Source: CAJQQK01 sp965224225
Lineage (GTDB): Bacteria; Pseudomonadota; Alphaproteobacteria; Rhizobiales; Hyphomicrobiaceae
Length of the DNA: 64,000 nt
Direction: 5' to 3'
Assembly (NCBI GenBank): GCA_965224225.1
Contig: CBDCZF010000031.1
Span: forward strand, 186,001 to 250,000
Every line of letters begins with the position of its first letter. The first letter of the stretch is position 1. The translations under genes were made by a program, and so were the position numbers. Below the pieces are notes generated by a model. It had not been told where the DNA came from and did not search any database. It saw nothing but the letters and a program-made list of their open reading frames with translations. This document shows positions 9,096-17,833 of the stretch, one piece after another.

Positions 9096-10040
9096 TTAGG
9101 CACCCATCATGAGTTCGACATGGCCGGCAGCCGAACGGGCCAGCGCGCCGAGATCGTAACCGCCTTCCAGCATCGAAACAATGCGTCCGCCGCAATGGTG
9201 CACGGCTGCGTTCATCAGCTTGTCGGTTGCCCAGACAAAATCATCCTCGACGAGGCGCAAGTTGGCGAGCGGGTCGGCCTCGTGGGCATCGAAGCCGGCG
9301 GAAATGATGATCAGATCGGGAGCAAAATCGTTGAGGGCCGGCAGAATGCGCTCGTTGAACGCTTCGCGGAACGGCCCACCGCCGTCGTTTGGCCGCAACG
9401 GTGCATTGCAGATGTTGCCGACGCCTTCCTCACTGAGCGCACCGGTGCCGGGATAGAGCGGCATCTGGTGGGTCGAGCCGAGGTGTAGGTTCTTTTCCGA
9501 CCAGAAGATGTCCTGTGTACCGTTGCCGTGATGTACGTCGAAGTCGATGACGGCAACGCGTTCGGCGCCCTTATTGGCGCGCGCATACATGGCAGCAATC
9601 GCCGCGTTCGAGAACAGGCAGAAGCCCATGGCCCGCGCCGTCTCGGCGTGGTGTCCGCAGGGGCGGACCTGGCAGAAGGCATTCGAAATATCGTCATCGG
9701 GGTCGAGCACGCGGTCGACGGCTTCGAGACCGGCGCCGACGGCTCTGAGCGCCGCCTCCCAGGTGCCGGCCGAAAGCACGGTGTCAGGATCGAGGCGCAC
9801 CGAAGGCTCGCCGGGGCCAGGGCGTGCCTGCTTTATGCCTGTCACGTAGTGTTCCGGATGAGCACGCAGGATCGCTTCCTCGCAATCATCGCGCAGGGGC
9901 GCTTCATCGCGGACGAGGGAAGCGAACCGATCCTCGGCAAAGACCTTGTCGAGCGCGCGCATGCGATCGGGCCGCTCGGGGTGGCCGGGGCCGGTGTCGT
10001 GTTCGACGAAGCAGAGATGCGTCAGAAGCAACGTTGTCAT
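9096..10040 (-). CDS. Histone deacetylase family protein
   Basis: A zinc-dependent deacetylase of the arginase/HDAC fold, like acetylpolyamine amidohydrolases and HdaH, 314 residues. Motifs seen in order: HPERPDRM near the start, CGHHAETARAMGFCLFSNAA (the His-His pair), VIDFDVHHGNGTQDIFW (metal Asp and His) and IISAGFDAHEADPLANL (second metal Asp). The ATG at 10040 has AGGAA about eight bases ahead and yields the usual MTTLLLTH beginning. It is next to xseB, a neighbour pair often seen in Rhizobiales. The natural substrate is not known. Confidence 0.92.
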   Translation of the reverse strand: MTTLLLTHLCFVEHDTGPGHPERPDRMRALDKVFAEDRFASLVRDEAPLRDDCEEAILRAHPEHYVTGIKQARPGPGEPSVRLDPDTVLSAGTWEAALRAVGAGLEAVDRVLDPDDDISNAFCQVRPCGHHAETARAMGFCLFSNAAIAAMYARANKGAERVAVIDFDVHHGNGTQDIFWSEKNLHLGSTHQMPLYPGTGALSEEGVGNICNAPLRPNDGGGPFREAFNERILPALNDFAPDLIIISAGFDAHEADPLANLRLVEDDFVWATDKLMNAAVHHCGGRIVSMLEGGYDLGALARSAAGHVELMMGA

Positions 10041-10131
10041 GTCGACGGTTCCTGTAAGGTCTGCATGGAGCCGATGGATCACTCCTAATATCGGGTTTGC
10101 GCATCTCCGTCAGCAGATTGGCAATCTTCCA

Positions 10132-10992
10132 TCACCACCTGAGTGTCGTCATGGCGCCGATCGGCTGCGGTGCATCATCGCTGAAGAGTGTATTGAGGTG
10201 CAGCTCAGATATTGAGCCGTCTGGCATGATTTCGTCACGGTGGATGCCCTGGGCGATGAAGATACTGTCGATCCCGTAGCTCGCGGCCCCGGCGATGTCG
10301 GTGCGTTGTGCGTCGCCGATCGCCAGGATTTCGGATCTGGCGATCGTACCTCCGCCCCGCAGGTTCTCGGCCAGCGCATGCGCATGCTCATAGACAGGCC
10401 CGTGCGGCTTGCCGGCCCAGTAGACCTCGCCGCCGATTTCTTCGTAGACGGCTGCAATGGCGCCGGCGCAGGGCAGCATGGTGCCGCCGACGTCGACAAC
10501 GAGATCCGGGTTGGCGCAGATTAGCGGCAGATCGCGGACGAGCGCGCGCTCGAGCAGCGGCCGGTAAGTGTCACCCGTCTCCTCACGATCACGTATCAGG
10601 CCGGTGCAGAAGATCGCCTGTGAGGCCTCGAGTTCGACGCGTTCGAGACCGCTGTCCGCAAAAATATCGAGATCGCGGTCCGGGCCGATGTGATGGATTT
10701 TTTGGAACGCGCACGAGGCTGCATGCCGGCGGGCGATGGCGCCTGACGAGACGATCGCATCCCAGCACGCTTCCGGCACGCGCTTTTCGCCGAGCACTCT
10801 CTGCACAGCATCCGGCATGCGCGGCGCATTCGAGACCAGGATGACGGTGCCGCCACGGTCGCGAAATTCGATGAGTGCGGCGCAGCTTTCCACGTAGGCC
10901 TGCCGGCCGTCGTGCACGACGCCCCAGACATCGCAGAACAAGACCTGATAATGGGCTAGCAGGTCACGGGCACGGTCGAGAACAGGCGGCAT
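10132..10992 (-). CDS. HAD-superfamily class IIA hydrolase (TIGR01459-like)
   Basis: A 286-residue phosphatase-like protein with the HAD nucleophile motif VLFCDVWGVVHDGRQ (about residues 17-31), motif II ILVSNAPR, the Lys region AGKPHGPVYEHA and the acidic motif ILAIGDAQRTDIAGA. The class IIA cap resembles NagD and 4-nitrophenylphosphatases; this alphaproteobacterial subgroup is a defined family without an assigned substrate. The gene is isolated, about 90 bases upstream of the HDAC-like gene on the same strand. Confidence 0.85.
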   Translation of the reverse strand: MPPVLDRARDLLAHYQVLFCDVWGVVHDGRQAYVESCAALIEFRDRGGTVILVSNAPRMPDAVQRVLGEKRVPEACWDAIVSSGAIARRHAASCAFQKIHHIGPDRDLDIFADSGLERVELEASQAIFCTGLIRDREETGDTYRPLLERALVRDLPLICANPDLVVDVGGTMLPCAGAIAAVYEEIGGEVYWAGKPHGPVYEHAHALAENLRGGGTIARSEILAIGDAQRTDIAGAASYGIDSIFIAQGIHRDEIMPDGSISELHLNTLFSDDAPQPIGAMTTLRW

Positions 10993-11028
10993 TCTGTGCG
11001 ATCTCTCATAGGTGGCGCGATGGCATAT

Positions 11029-11463
11029 TCAGGAGCGCTGAGCGAACACGCCAAACCGGAAGCCAGTATAGGACACGATCATTGCGACGAGCGAGGAAAC
11101 AGCAACTGCCCACACAGGCCATAAGTCAGGCTGCCAGGCGAGCATTGCAACGTACGTCCCGTAATTGACGACCTGAGCGGTCCACGAGACGGCGGCAAAG
11201 CGGCTGAATTCCCGGAGGCTCGACGGCGCTTGGACCGCGAACGTCAGGCGCCGGTTGATCTGCCAGGAAACCACCATGGCGACCATAATCGAAAACAGGC
11301 GCGCCGTGACCGGCCACAAGCCGAGGCCATCGGTCAGCGCTGATAGCACACCGGCATCGGCAACGAAGGCTGCCGTGCCGGCGAGAAGGAAGCCGCCGTA
11401 GTGGCGCAGTCGCGATGTCCGGGCCGGGCCTCGCTGGTGGCTGCTGGTCATGGTGCCCGGCAC
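11029..11463 (-). CDS. GtrA-like membrane protein
   Basis: A 144-residue protein with four hydrophobic segments (about residues 22-45, 55-75, 90-110 and 115-138), as in the GtrA/DPMS1-TM family, which helps move polyprenyl-phosphate-linked sugars across the inner membrane. The segment RLFSIMVAMVVSWQINRRLTF is the family hallmark (loop with conserved Asn-Arg). Its start overlaps the end of the YdjC-like gene, so it is the last gene of a three-gene operon with the deacetylase and the GT2 glycosyltransferase. Confidence 0.85.
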   Translation of the reverse strand: MPGTMTSSHQRGPARTSRLRHYGGFLLAGTAAFVADAGVLSALTDGLGLWPVTARLFSIMVAMVVSWQINRRLTFAVQAPSSLREFSRFAAVSWTAQVVNYGTYVAMLAWQPDLWPVWAVAVSSLVAMIVSYTGFRFGVFAQRS

Positions 11464-12305
11464 TCCAGCCAGTCGATGACGCCGGCCGGATTGCGCTCTG
11501 GGTGCCAGATGCGCTGTAGGAGGTCGGGCATGTTCATCAGTGCGTCGAATTCGTTCACACGGCGTTCAACGGTAACGTTGTCGCGTTCGGCCAATCGATC
11601 ATCGGCAAGGCCCGGATGGCACATTACGAGATGGCAGCGACCGCCATCGGCCAGGGCGGCGGCGAGTTCTCGCGCGCAATCGGCGGCCGGATCGAAATTC
11701 GAAAATCCGGCAAACGTATCGTTGCTCGGCAGTCCCGCTCGTGCAAGTTCGCCGTCGAGGCCGCGGGTCAGGGCGCGCACAGCGCCCGCCTTCAGGCTTG
11801 GTCGGGGACGGTTGCCCCGTGTATTGAAAGGAAGGCGCACCAGTGGCGGCGCGATCCAGTCGAAACCGGCAATGGCATCGATCAATGCGGCACGTATGGT
11901 CGGCAGGCCGTGGACGTGCTGATGGCCGTCGATGAAATCCGGTAGGCCCGCCATATGAACACGAAACTGCTCGATCTGGGCTGAGATTTCATCGGCAAGA
12001 GCTGTCAAACGCAGTCCCTTGAAGAGGGCACTGCGGACCAGGCGGCCAAGCCCAGGGAATTGGCCATCGCGTGCGAGGGCCAGCCCTGCGGGCGGTGTGG
12101 TCAGCGGCCGGCCGCCTGTCAGGTTGAGATGCAACCCGAGGGCCATGTTCGACCTGAGTGTCCCGAGCCTTTCGGCCCATTGCGGCCAATCTTCGAACGT
12201 TACAATGGCGCTGGCTGCCGACAGTCGACGGGCTTCGCCGAGTTCCAGGATGCCTTGCGATACACCAGGCGACAGGCCGTAATCATCGGCGCACAGGATG
12301 ATCAT
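11448..12305 (-). CDS. YdjC/ChbG/HpnK-type carbohydrate deacetylase
   Basis: A 285-residue metal-dependent deacetylase. The N-terminal IILCADDYGLSPGVSQGI has the metal and catalytic Asp pair of the YdjC family, and FIDGHQHVHGLPTIR (about residues 125-139) has the metal His residues. HpnK in this family belongs to hopanoid synthesis, but the neighbours here (GT2 upstream with ATGA overlap at 12302-12305, GtrA downstream) suggest deacetylation of a polyprenyl-linked or lipid-linked amino sugar. That role is inference. Confidence 0.87.
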   Translation of the reverse strand: MIILCADDYGLSPGVSQGILELGEARRLSAASAIVTFEDWPQWAERLGTLRSNMALGLHLNLTGGRPLTTPPAGLALARDGQFPGLGRLVRSALFKGLRLTALADEISAQIEQFRVHMAGLPDFIDGHQHVHGLPTIRAALIDAIAGFDWIAPPLVRLPFNTRGNRPRPSLKAGAVRALTRGLDGELARAGLPSNDTFAGFSNFDPAADCARELAAALADGGRCHLVMCHPGLADDRLAERDNVTVERRVNEFDALMNMPDLLQRIWHPERNPAGVIDWLECRAP

Positions 12306-13336
12306 TGCGGCGTTGCCGGCTCTCTCGTCGTTGCCACGAACTCGCGCCGTGCGGCCGACGCGGGCGCCACGCTGTCGCGATGCGCCGTGCGCGGCGCGCA
12401 GATCGCATCGCCAACTTCATCGGCGATGATGTAGAGCGGCCGGTTCTTGACCTCTTCATAAACGCGGCCAAGGTATTCACCGAGAATACCGAGCGAGATC
12501 AGCTGCGCGCCGGCAAAAAACATCACGGAAATTATCAACGTCGGAAAGCCCGGCGTGTCGGCGCCGAAAAGAAGCGTCCTGATCAGGAAACCGGAACTGT
12601 ATATCAGCGCGACCAATGAAATAGTGAGGCCAAGCAGCGACCAGACGCGCAGCGGCAGTGTCGTGAAAGACGTCATGCCGTCGATCGCAAACGAAATCAG
12701 GCGCCGCATGCTCCAGCGGCTGCGCCCGTGCACACGGTCGTGCACGGTATAGGGCACGCCGACCGACTTGAAGCCGATCCAGGAATAAAGCCCCTTGTTG
12801 AAGCGCGAGTTCTCGCTGAGCTGGTTCATTGCGTCGACGGCACGGCGCGAGAGCAACCGGAAGTCGCCGGCACCTTCCGGAATATCGCTGTCGACCAGGG
12901 CGTTGAACAGCTTGTAGAAGCGGCGCGCGAAAAAGCGGTAGACCGGCCCGTCGGTGCGCCGGTCGAGGCGTTGACCGTAGACGATGTCAAAACCCTCGCG
13001 CCAGCGTGCGATGAAGGTTTTGAGGACGTCCGGCGGGTGCTGCAGGTCGGCATCCATGATTATGCAGGCATCGCCCCGGGCGTGACGCAGGCCGGCAGCA
13101 ATTGCGATCTCCTTACCGAAGTTGCGGCTGAGCGAAATCGCGCTGAAACGTTTGTCCCGTTGATTGAGTGACCGAATCGCCTCGAGTGTGCCGTCGCTCG
13201 AACCATCGTCGACGAAGAGTACGCGCCAGGAGAGCGCCAGCGGATCGAGTTCCTGGGGCAATCGATCGGCGAGTGCCCGAACGTTGTGCTCCTCGTTCAG
13301 GACGGGGATGAGGACTGTGATCAGTTGATCGCTCAT
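12302..13336 (-). CDS. GT2 polyprenyl-phosphate glycosyltransferase
   Basis: A 344-residue inner-membrane glycosyltransferase of the DPM/GtrB/ArnC group, moving a sugar from a nucleotide donor to undecaprenyl phosphate. Seen motifs are LFVDDGSSDGTLEAI, SLSRNFGKEIAIAAGL and ACIIMDADLQHPPDVL (the metal-binding DxD region). Two transmembrane helices lie at about residues 235-260 and 270-295. It is first in the operon and overlaps the deacetylase gene by four bases. The combination with GtrA suggests decoration of a surface glycan or lipid A. Confidence 0.9.
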   Translation of the reverse strand: MSDQLITVLIPVLNEEHNVRALADRLPQELDPLALSWRVLFVDDGSSDGTLEAIRSLNQRDKRFSAISLSRNFGKEIAIAAGLRHARGDACIIMDADLQHPPDVLKTFIARWREGFDIVYGQRLDRRTDGPVYRFFARRFYKLFNALVDSDIPEGAGDFRLLSRRAVDAMNQLSENSRFNKGLYSWIGFKSVGVPYTVHDRVHGRSRWSMRRLISFAIDGMTSFTTLPLRVWSLLGLTISLVALIYSSGFLIRTLLFGADTPGFPTLIISVMFFAGAQLISLGILGEYLGRVYEEVKNRPLYIIADEVGDAICAPRTAHRDSVAPASAARREFVATTREPATPQ

Positions 13337-13783
13337 CAGGGGCGCTCAGGTTTCGAAGGCAGGTTTCGGCCGGCCAAGCCGGGGTTTGGCCGGAACCGAA
13401 TCCTACAGGCCAAGTTGTTGTCCCGGAAGCAAAAACTTTGTGACCGGCCGGGGACTGTCAACATGCTTCCGGTCGTTCCATTGGCGTGCTGGCGAACCAG
13501 AACATGTCGTAACAACCCGCGTCCAGAGGTTGCCGGGCGTTTTTCACTGCTCTGATCTACTGTGCCCCAATCCCAGTCAAAACGACTTCGCTTCATTGTG
13601 AATGGACAGTGTTCCATCAATCTGTCCCTTTTGAGAGCCATTCAGGTCACCTGCGCTCGAAGCCGTCTCGGCCAGGGCTTGCTGCGGATCCGATATTCAG
13701 CGGATGAAATATGCAATCCCGTTCAGCGAGCGTGCCCTAGATGCGGCATGGGATATGAGCGGCAAATGTGGAGTCGTCGAGAG
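13337..13783. other. Intergenic region with a perfect inverted repeat
   Basis: About 450 bases between the divergent GT2 and YHS genes. CCGGCCAA at 13370-13377 and TTGGCCGG at 13386-13393 form an 8-bp perfect inverted repeat 34 bases ahead of the GT2 start, a possible operator or leader hairpin. An open frame runs from 13562 into the YHS gene, but its first 74 codons look non-coding (Arg/Ser/Cys-rich, no motif). Confidence 0.45.
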
Positions 13784-14302
13784 ATGCAGATTGGGCGGTC
13801 GCATTCAAGCCGGTATTCAGGAACGGTGATTTGGTGGGCCGTCGTGCTCGCGCTGGTGACAACCTTAACTGCCGTCAGTGTGCCACTGTCAGGCGGTATT
13901 TCGACCGCCGAGGCCAAATCGCGGATCAACACGATCGGTCTCAAGGGCGTCGCCATCAAGGGCTACGATCCGGTTGGTTATTTCACCGAGGGGCGGCCGG
14001 TGCGCGGCTCGAAGGAGCTGTCGCTGATGCATGGCGGTGTCGAATGGCGCTTTGCAAGCGAGGAAAACAAGAACAAGTTCGCTGCCGACCCGCAGAAGTA
14101 CATGCCGGCCTACGGCGGCTATTGTGCCTACGGCGTGGCGCAGGGTTATCTGGTCAAGATCGAGCCCGATGCCTGGGCGATCCGCGACGGCAAGCTCTAT
14201 CTCAACTACGACCGCGGCGTACAGCGCTTGTGGAGCAAGGATCCGGCAGGCTACGTCAAAACGGCAGATCGCAAATGGCCGCGGCTGGTCGGCAAGAAAT
14301 GA
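13784..14302 (+). CDS. YHS-domain exported protein
   Basis: A 172-residue protein with one hydrophobic N-terminal segment (about residues 13-35, then an Ala-rich possible cleavage site), predicted to be exported or membrane-anchored. The YHS domain follows: GYDPVGYFTEGRPVRGS, VEWRFASEENKNKFAADP and MPAYGGYCAYGVAQG. YHS domains are linked to metal binding, but no partner genes show the role here. The start is uncertain; I chose ATG 13784 because GGAG lies about ten bases upstream, while ATG 13766 is also possible. Confidence 0.8.
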   Translation: MQIGRSHSSRYSGTVIWWAVVLALVTTLTAVSVPLSGGISTAEAKSRINTIGLKGVAIKGYDPVGYFTEGRPVRGSKELSLMHGGVEWRFASEENKNKFAADPQKYMPAYGGYCAYGVAQGYLVKIEPDAWAIRDGKLYLNYDRGVQRLWSKDPAGYVKTADRKWPRLVGKK

Positions 14303-14399
14303 GCTTGGGTTCGCGTGTCTCGAGATTAAGAGACCGCCAGCTGTCGATTAGATAGGGCTCGATTAACCGGTAGGTTCCGTCAACTTCCAAGAAGAATCG

Positions 14400-15617
14400 A
14401 TGACAACTGCTTCGACAGGTCAGGCCAAGCGCCAGCGCGATGTGCGCCTTGATTTCTTTCGCGGCGTCTGCCTGTTCATCATCTTCGTTGCCCACATCTT
14501 CGGCAACCCCTGGGCGCTCTACATTCCGGCGCGTTTCGGGCTTTCCGATGCCGCCGAAATCTTCGTGTTCTGTTCCGGCATGGCATCGGCCGTTGCCTTT
14601 GCCTCGGTCTTTTCGCGGGCCGGCTTTTTGATCGGCACGGCACGGATCCTATTCCGGATCTGGCAGGTCTATTGGGCGCACATTTCCGTGTTCCTGGTGT
14701 GCACGGCAATCATGGTGCTCATCGACCGTCATCTCGAGACCGGCGAGGATTACGTTCGTGGCCTGATGATGGAGCATCTCTTCAACGAGCATGCCCGCGA
14801 TGCACTGGTCGGCCTGCTGACGCTCACCTATGTGCCGCCGTTCTTCGACATCCTGCCGATGTATCTTGTCATCCTGGCCTTCATACCGCTGATTATGGCG
14901 CTCGAGCGGATCAGCAAATGGCTGGCAATGGGTGCGGTGGTTGCCACCTGGCTGCTTGCGTCGTTCAACGTACTCGATCTGTCGCGTGTGCCGTGGGGTG
15001 ATGATGAGTGGTTCTTCAACCCGTTCTCCTGGCAGATCATATTCTTTACCGGTTTTGCCTTCATGCGCGGCTGGCTGCCGGCGCCCAAATGGGATTTGCG
15101 CCTGGTCATCGCCGCGGCAATCTATCTGGCGATCTGCCTGCCGCTCGAATGGGAGCCGCTGCTCAAGGCGTATCCCTGGCTCAGCGACACGCGTGCCTGG
15201 CTGCATCCGGTGATCAACAAGACGCATCAGGGCATCTTCCGCTTCCTGCATTTTCTGGCGCTTGCCTACCTGGCCTTCGTTGCCGTTGGCGAGGGCGGAC
15301 GTTATCTCAAGGGCCCGCTCGTGCGGGTGATCTGCAAGGTCGGCCAGCAGTCGCTTGCGATCTTCCTGCTGGGCCTCGTGCTCTCCTTTTCGGCCAGTGC
15401 CCTGCTCAACGTCATCGGGCGGACTACACTCAGCGTTGCCGCCGTCAACCTCGGTGGCATGGCGACCATGATCGCGGTGGCCTATCTCACCGCCTGGTTC
15501 AAGTCCGAGCCCTGGAGACGGCAGGCGCCTAGCCGGCCGGCCGACGTCGTGCGCAGGGTGGATCCTGCCGGCGGCTGGCCGTCAGGGGAATCCAAGAAGG
15601 CGATGCCGGCGGAGTGA
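14400..15617 (+). CDS. OpgC-like membrane acyltransferase
   Basis: A 405-residue polytopic inner-membrane protein with about ten hydrophobic segments. The N-terminal RDVRLDFFRGVCLFIIFVAH is typical of the OpgC family, which succinylates or otherwise acylates periplasmic glucans, and AAEIFVFCSGM is also conserved. It stands alone after the YHS gene with 97 bases between them. The C-terminal ~35 residues are basic, Pro-rich and probably cytoplasmic. No glucan synthase gene is nearby, so the acceptor is unknown. Confidence 0.87.
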   Translation: MTTASTGQAKRQRDVRLDFFRGVCLFIIFVAHIFGNPWALYIPARFGLSDAAEIFVFCSGMASAVAFASVFSRAGFLIGTARILFRIWQVYWAHISVFLVCTAIMVLIDRHLETGEDYVRGLMMEHLFNEHARDALVGLLTLTYVPPFFDILPMYLVILAFIPLIMALERISKWLAMGAVVATWLLASFNVLDLSRVPWGDDEWFFNPFSWQIIFFTGFAFMRGWLPAPKWDLRLVIAAAIYLAICLPLEWEPLLKAYPWLSDTRAWLHPVINKTHQGIFRFLHFLALAYLAFVAVGEGGRYLKGPLVRVICKVGQQSLAIFLLGLVLSFSASALLNVIGRTTLSVAAVNLGGMATMIAVAYLTAWFKSEPWRRQAPSRPADVVRRVDPAGGWPSGESKKAMPAE

Positions 15618-15707
15618 GTGATAGGCAGGCGGCTGGTGCTTATCCGAGTACGGCAAGCGAATTGGCCACATCTTAGACGTTGATGCCCCGGCAGTGGAGC
15701 AGAACTC

Positions 15708-16961
15708 TCAAACGAAGCCCTCTGACAAGCGCTTGAGTAGCGCTGCGCGAAAGTCGGGGTGCGAGATTGCAATCAGGGCCCGAGAACGTTCTTCAAGAGT
15801 TCGCCCCCGTAACTCGGCAATGCCGTACTCTGTTACGACGAAGTCCACCTCAGCGCGCGACGCACTGACGATTCCGCCTGAGAGACTTCCAACAATTCGG
15901 GAGACTGTACCCTTACGAGCTGTCGACTCCAGAACGAGAATGTTTCGGCCGCCGGGAGAGCGTTGCGCTCCCCGCATGAAATCTGATTGGCCGCCTATGA
16001 CGCCGACATGGCGCCCTGCAACGGTTTCGGAGTTGACCTGTCCTGTCAGGTCCACTTCAAGTGTGGAGTTGATTGCCACGAAATTTTCAATTCGCGCATG
16101 AACCGCGATGTCGTGTGTGTATCTCGGTGACCGGATTTCCAGCGCGGAATTTAGATGCGCCCATTTATACAGTCCTTTCGATCCGAGCAACGTTGCCGTG
16201 ACGCACTTGCCGGTGTCGATCGGTTTTCTGGCATTCGTAATGACTCCGGCTTCGGCCAATTCACTTACACGGTCGCCAATAGTGCCCGAATGCACACCGA
16301 GATCGCGTTTGTCGCCGAGGCATTCAAGCACCGCGTCCGGCAGTGAGCCAAGCCCGACCTCAAGCGTGTCACCGTCTCGGATCAATCGGGCAACGTGTCG
16401 ACCGATTTCCCGTTCCAAATCGCGCGACGGTCTCGAGTTAATTTCGAGGGGCGGACGCGAGACATGCAGGACATGATCGATGTGCTCGCGTTCAACCTGC
16501 GTGTCGCCAAATGTGACCGGCAGTCGATCGTTGACCTCAGCAACCACGACACGCGCCTTCGGGATCGCTTCGGGCAAATGATCGACCATCAGTGATAGGT
16601 TGAACGCCCGCCCATCGGGTGCCACCTGAATGAAGATGCAATTCAGCTCGACAGTGCCTTGGCTCACCAGTTCCGGCAGCATGAAGTAGTTGACGGGCAG
16701 TACGTCAAACCCACCGGCATCGCGGAATCGTCGGTTGGTGACAGAGCCGCCAACAGCAGCAACCTTCATGGCCCGGCATAAGGCTTCGGCATCGATTGCG
16801 TCTGCAACGGAGATGTTGAGCAGCGCTGCAACGTTGGCCGGCACGCGGTCCAGCTGTGCCTCGAGAATTTCAAGTAGGCGAAGCGGCTCGACGGCCACAC
16901 CGGACCAGGCAATTCGGTCGCCGGCCATTAACAAACCGGCAAGATCAAGCTCATCCGTCAT
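15708..16961 (-). CDS. Acetyl-CoA hydrolase/CoA-transferase family protein
   Basis: A 417-residue class I CoA-transferase of the acetyl-CoA hydrolase / 4-hydroxybutyrate CoA-transferase group. LEVGLGSLPDAVLECL and VDFVVTEYGIAELRGRTLEER are family hallmarks; the Glu of the second motif lies in the region that normally supplies the glutamyl-CoA intermediate. The likely start, ATG at 16961, lies inside the end of the enoyl-CoA hydratase gene (11-base overlap), so the two are translationally coupled. With the ligase, hydratase and aldolase nearby, it probably activates or releases an intermediate of the same acid pathway. Confidence 0.87.
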   Translation of the reverse strand: MTDELDLAGLLMAGDRIAWSGVAVEPLRLLEILEAQLDRVPANVAALLNISVADAIDAEALCRAMKVAAVGGSVTNRRFRDAGGFDVLPVNYFMLPELVSQGTVELNCIFIQVAPDGRAFNLSLMVDHLPEAIPKARVVVAEVNDRLPVTFGDTQVEREHIDHVLHVSRPPLEINSRPSRDLEREIGRHVARLIRDGDTLEVGLGSLPDAVLECLGDKRDLGVHSGTIGDRVSELAEAGVITNARKPIDTGKCVTATLLGSKGLYKWAHLNSALEIRSPRYTHDIAVHARIENFVAINSTLEVDLTGQVNSETVAGRHVGVIGGQSDFMRGAQRSPGGRNILVLESTARKGTVSRIVGSLSGGIVSASRAEVDFVVTEYGIAELRGRTLEERSRALIAISHPDFRAALLKRLSEGFV

Positions 16962-17712
16962 AATTGGGCCGGCGCTTTTCGCGGAACGCCGCAACGCCCT
17001 CTGCAAAATGCGGACTGGTGCGCACGTCGTCGCCTAGCTGTTGATCCATTTCTTCGCGTGCCCTTGCCGTGTCCGCGATGATGTCACTCATCTGACGCTT
17101 GACAGCCTGCACTGCTGCCGGGCTGTTGGCTGCGATAGCTCCGGCAGTCTCAATCGCGGCATCGGCAACTGATCCAGCCTCGACCACGCGATTGATGAGA
17201 TTGATTTGCTGAGCTGCCTCCGCATCAATTAGTCGGCCTGTGAGGATCAGATCCATTGCATGAACATGGCCGATCTGTTGGGCAAGCTTGATCGTTGCAC
17301 CGCCGAAGGGATAGATCGACCACTTGACCTCCGGCAAACCAAATCGCGCATGCGGGGCAGCAATACGAATGTCGGTCGCAAGCAGCAATTCCATGCCGCC
17401 GCCGGCGCAATCTCCGTTGACGGCCGCAATGATCGGCTTGGAGTAAGTTGTTGTTTTAAGGAGTGCGCGATTAATGGTGCAGGCGGTGTCGTGAGAGACT
17501 GATAGATCGCCCCCAATGTCGGCACCGGCACAGAATGCTTTGTCACCAGCGCCGGTGAGGACAATGGCCCGGCATGCCGGATCGGAGGCGAGACAGTCCC
17601 AGAGGTCTGCCAACTCCTTCATCATTTCGCGTGACATGGCGTTGCGCTTTGCCTGATTGTCGATGACGACTTGAGTCACAAAAGGCGCAGGTTGAGAAAT
17701 CTCAAGGGGCAC
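16951..17712 (-). CDS. Enoyl-CoA hydratase/isomerase family protein
   Basis: A 253-residue crotonase-fold protein. The oxyanion-hole motifs are seen: FCAGADIGGDLS (about residues 60-71) and AAVNGDCAGGGMELLLATDIRIAA (about 95-118). LPEVKWSIYPFGGATIKL follows. Crotonases hydrate, isomerise or hydrolyse acyl-CoA substrates, so the exact reaction is open. It is the first gene of a minus-strand unit with the CoA-transferase and is divergent from the acyl-CoA ligase, with a 121-base shared promoter region. Confidence 0.9.
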   Translation of the reverse strand: MPLEISQPAPFVTQVVIDNQAKRNAMSREMMKELADLWDCLASDPACRAIVLTGAGDKAFCAGADIGGDLSVSHDTACTINRALLKTTTYSKPIIAAVNGDCAGGGMELLLATDIRIAAPHARFGLPEVKWSIYPFGGATIKLAQQIGHVHAMDLILTGRLIDAEAAQQINLINRVVEAGSVADAAIETAGAIAANSPAAVQAVKRQMSDIIADTARAREEMDQQLGDDVRTSPHFAEGVAAFREKRRPNYDG

Positions 17713-17833
17713 GCGTTCTCCGTTCTCAGATATCAGCGTGTGGCGCGACGCCCGGCCGCCACACTGCTAAGCTTCAAGTTGATGTCGCAGCCGAGATGTG
17801 ACGGCCATGACTTGAGGACTATAGCAGGCTCCC

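Noticed and set aside
13562..13783. N-terminal extension of the YHS protein
   Set aside because: These 74 codons lack conservation features and a ribosome site, and the signal-like segment follows from 13784.
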